Assembly: GCA_039199225.1 (NCBI GenBank) | Contig: JBCCSZ010000297.1 | Location: forward strand, 1-9,827 | DNA: 9,827 nt | Direction: 5' to 3' | DNA from: JBCCSZ01 sp039199225 | GTDB lineage: Bacteria; Bacteroidota; Bacteroidia; Chitinophagales; Saprospiraceae | Part shown: positions 6,957 to 9,827 of the stretch, piece after piece | Numbering within the stretch: the stretch's first letter is position 1 | Layout: each line of letters opens with the position of its first letter | Notes under the pieces: generated by a model | The model's database searches: none | The model's input: the letters and a program-made list of their open reading frames with translations, nothing else | Told to the model about the DNA's origin: nothing | Position numbers and translations under genes: made by a program

Positions 6957-7852
6957 AGTTTCTCGTCGAATTCGTACGCTTTTCCAGATTGCATACCGTC
7001 GTAGGTACCAGCCTCAGCATTGTGGCACTCTACCTGATTGCCCTATCGTATTCCGACTTAGGTGGCTTGCAACAATTTGGCTTTCTACTGCTGACCCTCG
7101 TCAGTTGCCTGGGCGCCAACATCTACATCGTCGGTCTCAACCAGATCACCGATGTTGAAATCGATCGCATTAACAAACCCTATTTACCGCTGGCCTCCGG
7201 TGCTTTCACCCTACAAACCGCTTATTTGCTGGTCGGTTTTTCGGTCTTGCTGTCACTGGCCCTGGCCTTCTACACGGGGCAGTATTTACTGTGGACCGTA
7301 CTGTTGAGCCTAGCCCTGGGAACCGCTTATTCCCTCCCCCCCGTCCGTCTGAAACGCTTCCATTTTTGGGCAGCCTTTTGCATCATCGCTGTACGCGGGC
7401 TCATCGTCAACATTTTGCTTTTCTTGAACTTCCATTCCAACCTAAATGGCCAACATGGGTTGCCTCCGCTGATTTTACTACTGACCGGATGCATATTCGT
7501 CTACAGCATCATTATTGCCTGGTTCAAAGACCTGCCGGATACGGAAGGGGACGAACGCTACGAAATACGGACCTTGAGCATAAAGTGGGGACGCCAATCG
7601 GTTTTTCGAGTGGGGGTAATCTTATTGAGTGGCCTGTATATTTTGTTGATGGCAGCTCCTTTTCTGTTCGAGCTTTCTGTGGCCAACTTTGCCTTTTCCC
7701 TTGCTCATTTGTTGTCTTTTGTCCTACTTTGGATCGCCAACAAGCGCTTGGACCTGGAAGATCAATCTTCCATCCGGAAGTACTACCAATTCATTTGGAT
7801 ATTGTTTTTTATGGAGTACATCGTTTTTGCCCTGACCAGCCTTTTGAATTAA
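6953..7852 (+). CDS. Homogentisate phytyltransferase-like UbiA prenyltransferase (VTE2/Slr1736 type)
   Basis: A 299-residue polytopic UbiA-family prenyltransferase predicted to join homogentisate, with decarboxylation, to phytyl or geranylgeranyl diphosphate at the inner membrane. The start FVRFSRLHTVVGTSLSI mirrors cyanobacterial Slr1736 (FWRFSRPHTIIGTTLSV as recalled). The first aspartate-rich motif is NQITDVEIDRINKP (63-76), preceded by NIYIVGL (56-62). SLPPVRLKRF (127-136) and RGLIVN (148-153) follow. The second motif is KDLPDTEGD (192-200). The tail YYQFIWILFFMEY also matches. About eight or nine membrane helices are visible, and the length is that of bacterial HPT without a plastid transit peptide. 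The start is fixed by the ATGA overlap with the VTE4-like gene, although the frame is open upstream. MenA, UbiA, CyoE and chlorophyll synthase relatives lack this set of motifs. Homogentisate geranylgeranyl or solanesyl transferase activity is the main alternative. Confidence 0.91.
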   Translation: MKFLVEFVRFSRLHTVVGTSLSIVALYLIALSYSDLGGLQQFGFLLLTLVSCLGANIYIVGLNQITDVEIDRINKPYLPLASGAFTLQTAYLLVGFSVLLSLALAFYTGQYLLWTVLLSLALGTAYSLPPVRLKRFHFWAAFCIIAVRGLIVNILLFLNFHSNLNGQHGLPPLILLLTGCIFVYSIIIAWFKDLPDTEGDERYEIRTLSIKWGRQSVFRVGVILLSGLYILLMAAPFLFELSVANFAFSLAHLLSFVLLWIANKRLDLEDQSSIRKYYQFIWILFFMEYIVFALTSLLN

Positions 7853-7938
7853 GCTTATTCCAGGGCGATTGATTTTGGCAGCTTGGCAAAACTTTGTAGC
7901 TTCAAGGATCAATTACAAAAACGAAAAACACCCTTCCA
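7853..7938. other. Short spacer between the prenylquinone block and the aquaglyceroporin
   Basis: Eighty-six AT-rich bases. No stem-loop with a T-run and no exact TAnnTTTG element was found, so I cannot tell whether the aquaglyceroporin is co-transcribed with the prenylquinone block. The bases before the downstream ATG are A-rich (ACAAAAACGAAAAACACC), in keeping with Bacteroidota translation starts that do not use Shine-Dalgarno pairing. Confidence 0.45.
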
Positions 7939-8658
7939 ATGACACCATTTATGGGCGAATTGATCGGCACCAGCATGCTCATGCTTTTGGGCAATGGCGT
8001 TAATGCCAATGTGGTACTCAGCCAAACCAAAGGCCACGACTCGGGTTGGTTGGTCATTGCAATCGGTTGGGGGCTGGCCGTTTTTACCAGCGTATTTATG
8101 GTAGCTTCCATCAGTGGCGCCCACCTCAACCCAGCGGTTACCGTTGGCTTGGCTTTGGCTGGCAACTTTTCCTGGGCCTCTGTCCCCTCCTACCTCTTGG
8201 CGCAATTCCTAGGAGCAGGCATTGGCGCCTTCCTTTGTTGGGCTGTTTACAAACCACATTTTGATGCCACAGAAGACCCTGCCGCGATTCTGGGGACCTT
8301 CAGCACCGGTCCTGCCATTAAGCATACGCCCTCTAACTTGCTATCGGAGATCGCCGGTACTTTTGCCTTGGTGATCGCTGTGCTGTTCATTTCCGGTGCA
8401 ACAGTCGGTGACCAGACCGCTTCGCTCGGTTCGTTGGATGCCTTGCCGGTCGGCTTGGTCGTCATAGCCATTGGTTTGTGTCTTGGCGGCCCGACGGGCT
8501 ATGCCATCAACCCTGCCCGAGACCTTTCCCCGCGAATTATGCACGCCATTTTACCCATCAAAAGCAAGCAGTCAAGCGATTGGGCCTACAGCTGGATACC
8601 TGTCGTCGGTCCCTTCATTGGCGGACTGCTGGCCGGAGCGCTGTTTTTAGCACTTTGA
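7939..8658 (+). CDS. MIP-family channel, aquaglyceroporin (GlpF-like)
   Basis: A 239-residue six-helix channel with both half-helix motifs: SGAHLNPAVT (59-68) and GYAINPARD (187-195). The Asp directly after NPAR marks the glycerol-conducting branch. Aligning by eye with E. coli GlpF, the selectivity-filter positions W48, G191, F200 and R206 correspond to W44, G179, Y188 and R194, so three are conserved and Phe is replaced by another aromatic. It should conduct glycerol, water and possibly small neutral solutes such as H2O2 across the inner membrane. The ATG at 7939 gives a compact N-terminus, MTPFMGELIGTSMLML, normal for the family. No glycerol kinase or GlpD gene is adjacent, which is unusual for a GlpF and leaves the physiological solute open. 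It is shorter than GlpF (281 residues), mainly through shorter loops and C-terminus. Confidence 0.93.
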   Translation: MTPFMGELIGTSMLMLLGNGVNANVVLSQTKGHDSGWLVIAIGWGLAVFTSVFMVASISGAHLNPAVTVGLALAGNFSWASVPSYLLAQFLGAGIGAFLCWAVYKPHFDATEDPAAILGTFSTGPAIKHTPSNLLSEIAGTFALVIAVLFISGATVGDQTASLGSLDALPVGLVVIAIGLCLGGPTGYAINPARDLSPRIMHAILPIKSKQSSDWAYSWIPVVGPFIGGLLAGALFLAL

Positions 8659-8799
8659 TGCGCCTACTTGCTTTCCTAGGGCTAAACAATCCAAACATTC
8701 AGATGAAGTTCTTAAACTTCTGCACTGCCTTTTGGTTTTAATGTTGTACAATCCATTCTATATCGGAATTTATACTTTGGCCAAAAAATTATCTGAGCA
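8659..8799. promoter_or_regulatory. Intergenic region with a small hairpin and a near-consensus promoter for yaaA
   Basis: A perfect 6-bp inverted repeat, GAAGTT-CTTA-AACTTC (8705-8720), lies 46 bases after the aquaglyceroporin stop. It is AT-rich and lacks a clean T-run, so it is a doubtful terminator. Further on, TATACTTTG (8771-8779) resembles the TAnnTTTG -7 element with one extra base, 21 bases before the yaaA ATG. A TTG at 8744-8746 lies 24 bases upstream, at the loose edge of the allowed spacing. Together these make an independent yaaA promoter plausible but unproven. Confidence 0.3.
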
Positions 8800-9561
8800 A
8801 TGATCGTTCTACTTTCTCCTGCAAAATCACTGGACTACAGCCCAACCGAAGTTACAGACCACAGCATTCCAAGACTATTGGACGACAGCGAGCAACTGGT
8901 CAGTAAGCTGAAAAAACAGTCTGCTAACAGCCTCAAGAAGCTGATGAGTGTCAGCGATAAGATTGCCGAGTTGAATGTCGAGCGCTTCCGCCAGTTCAGC
9001 CGTCCGTTCAATCTCGAAAATGCCAAGCAAGCGATTCTTGCCTTCAATGGCGATGTGTATACGGGCCTACAAGCGGCCACTTTTGACAAGAGAGACCGGA
9101 ATTTTGCGCAAAAGCACCTCCGCATCCTTTCTGGCCTCTACGGTCTGCTCAAGCCACTGGACCTTATGCAAGCCTACCGCCTAGAGATGGGAACGGCCCT
9201 CAAAACAGGCCGAAAAAAGAATTTGTACGAATTTTGGGACAGCCGCATTACCCAGCTGCTCAACGAAGATGTTAAAGCATCCAAGAGCAAAGCCGTCCTC
9301 AACCTCGCTTCGAAGGAGTATTTCAAATCAGTACATGCAGATTCTTTGGAGGTCCCTCTGGTAACGGCTCATTTCAAGGAATACCGCAATGATCGATACA
9401 AAGTTATTTCTTTCAATGCCAAAAAGGCGCGCGGCAGCATGGCCCACCTAATTATCAAAAATCGTCTGACCAAACCAGAAGAACTCAAGCAGTTCGAGAT
9501 CGACGGCTACCAGTTCAGCAAGGAGCTTTCCGACGAGGCGAATCTGACGTTTGTGAAGTGA
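8800..9561 (+). CDS. yaaA: Peroxide stress protein YaaA (UPF0246/DUF328)
   Basis: A 253-residue cytoplasmic protein of the YaaA family, which in E. coli is induced by OxyR and limits intracellular free iron during peroxide stress, reducing DNA and protein damage; the family can bind DNA. Conserved blocks are visible in order: LLSPAKSLDY (4-13), FNGDVYTGL (82-90), HLRILSGLYGLLKPLD (106-121), YRLEMG (126-131), NLASKEYFKSV (168-178), ISFNAKKARG (203-212) and NRLTKPEEL (221-229). The length is near that of E. coli YaaA (258), so the gene is intact. The start ATG gives MIVLLSPAKS, as in homologues. Its neighbours differ from the E. coli context. No OxyR site was identifiable by eye. Confidence 0.96.
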   Translation: MIVLLSPAKSLDYSPTEVTDHSIPRLLDDSEQLVSKLKKQSANSLKKLMSVSDKIAELNVERFRQFSRPFNLENAKQAILAFNGDVYTGLQAATFDKRDRNFAQKHLRILSGLYGLLKPLDLMQAYRLEMGTALKTGRKKNLYEFWDSRITQLLNEDVKASKSKAVLNLASKEYFKSVHADSLEVPLVTAHFKEYRNDRYKVISFNAKKARGSMAHLIIKNRLTKPEELKQFEIDGYQFSKELSDEANLTFVK

Positions 9562-9581
9562 GCAAGGGAGAAGGTGGGGGG

Positions 9582-9793
9582 ATTGCCTTTGGCTGGTGAT
9601 TGCGGCGGGGCCGCTCGTGATTTGGTGATCTGTGATTGCCTTTAGCTGGTGGTTGCGGCGGGGCCGCTTGTGATTTGGTGATCTGTGATTGCCTGCGGCT
9701 GGTGATTGCGGCGGGGCCGCTTGTGGTTTGGTGATCTGTGATTGCCTACGGCTGGTGATTGCGGCAGAGCCGCTTGTGATTTGGTGAGTGGGG
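9582..9793 (+). repeat. Four tandem 53-bp units, each with a GCGGC-N3-GCCGC hairpin
   Basis: Units run 9582-9634, 9635-9687, 9688-9740 and 9741-9793, head to tail without spacers. They differ only by substitutions (3 or 4 between units 1-3); unit 4 diverges in its last 6 bases. Each contains a perfect inverted repeat GCGGC-N3-GCCGC (9602-9614, 9655-9667, 9708-9720, 9761-9773). In unit 4 the loop is AGA instead of GGG while the stem is intact. The rest is G/T-rich and built from shorter GTGATT/GGTGAT sub-repeats. Because 53 is not a multiple of three and no long frame crosses it, it is not coding. It begins 20 bases after the yaaA stop and could fold at the 3' end of that mRNA, but no T-run follows. 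It resembles REP/minisatellite-type intergenic DNA. Confidence 0.95.
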
Positions 9794-9827
9794 AGCTTTC
9801 CTATGATTGAAAAAAGTACATGATAGC
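9794..9827. other. Right-edge sequence, no gene called
   Basis: After the last repeat unit the composition changes abruptly to AT-rich. An ATG at 9811 runs into a stop after six codons. Nothing further can be supported. Confidence 0.5.

Larger units (their letters stand above)
3750..7852 (+). other. Putative operon: tocopherol/plastoquinone-type prenylquinone biosynthesis
   Basis: Five same-strand genes are packed with gaps of 3 and 49 bases and two ATGA overlaps (6120-6123 and 6953-6956): geranylgeranyl reductase, ferredoxin, VTE3-like methyltransferase, VTE4-like methyltransferase and homogentisate phytyltransferase-like UbiA enzyme. Each protein class individually maps to one step of the homogentisate-derived prenylquinone pathway, and together they cover prenylation, chain saturation and two ring methylations. 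The overlaps indicate translational coupling of the two methyltransferases and the prenyltransferase. I found no convincing TAnnTTTG promoter in 3661-3749, so the block may read through from the symporter or use a divergent promoter form. Missing for tocopherol are 4-hydroxyphenylpyruvate dioxygenase, GGPP synthase and tocopherol cyclase. The operon call is inferred from spacing and strand. Confidence 0.85.

Noticed and set aside
6953..7852. UbiA protein as archaeal-lipid DGGGP synthase, given the archaeal-type reductase next door
   Set aside because: The N-terminal FxRFSRLHT, NQITDVEIDRINKP and KDLPDTEGD motifs follow homogentisate phytyltransferase, and no GGGP synthase gene is present.
9582..9793. 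CRISPR array
   Set aside because: The 53-bp units abut directly with no unique spacers, and no cas gene is present.

Overview
The window reads as a chromosomal stretch from a member of the Bacteroidota, most likely near the Saprospiria (Lewinella/Haliscomenobacter-like). This is inferred from the gene content (DbpA-domain DEAD-box helicase with a poly-lysine tail, b5-less QxxHH desaturase), A-rich start regions without clear Shine-Dalgarno sequences, and one good TAnnTTTG-type promoter element. No photosynthesis gene, integrase, transposase, tRNA, rRNA or CRISPR array is visible.

Layout. 1-232 (+): the 3' end of a DEAD-box RNA helicase. 250-1359 (-): a membrane fatty-acid desaturase, convergent with the helicase. 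1360-1638: a divergent intergenic region. 1639-3660 (+): a small four-helix membrane protein followed closely by a sodium:solute symporter. 3750-7852 (+): a tight five-gene block, the heart of the window. 7939-8658 (+): a GlpF-type aquaglyceroporin. 8800-9561 (+): the peroxide-stress protein YaaA. 9582-9793: four tandem 53-bp units, each with a GC-rich hairpin.

The five-gene block looks like a tocopherol/plastoquinone-type (homogentisate-derived prenylquinone) pathway. It encodes, in order, an archaeal-type geranylgeranyl reductase, a two-cluster ferredoxin that probably feeds it electrons, a plant-type (VTE3-like) MPBQ/MSBQ methyltransferase with a membrane tail, a VTE4-like gamma-tocopherol methyltransferase, and a UbiA-family homogentisate phytyltransferase (VTE2/Slr1736-like). 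The last three genes are joined by 4-bp ATGA stop/start overlaps. Together they would prenylate homogentisate, saturate the prenyl chain and methylate the ring twice. Neither 4-hydroxyphenylpyruvate dioxygenase nor tocopherol cyclase (VTE1) is in the window, so the final product could be a tocopherol or an uncyclised methylated benzoquinone.

Plant-type VTE3 is known mainly from plants and algae and is thought to derive from an archaeal lineage; cyanobacteria use an unrelated-lineage enzyme. Its co-occurrence with VTE4- and HPT-like genes and an archaeal-style reductase/ferredoxin pair in an apparently non-phototrophic bacterium is the main discovery candidate. The neighbours (a front-end-type desaturase, YaaA, an aquaglyceroporin) would suit a lipid-antioxidant theme, but that link is only positional.
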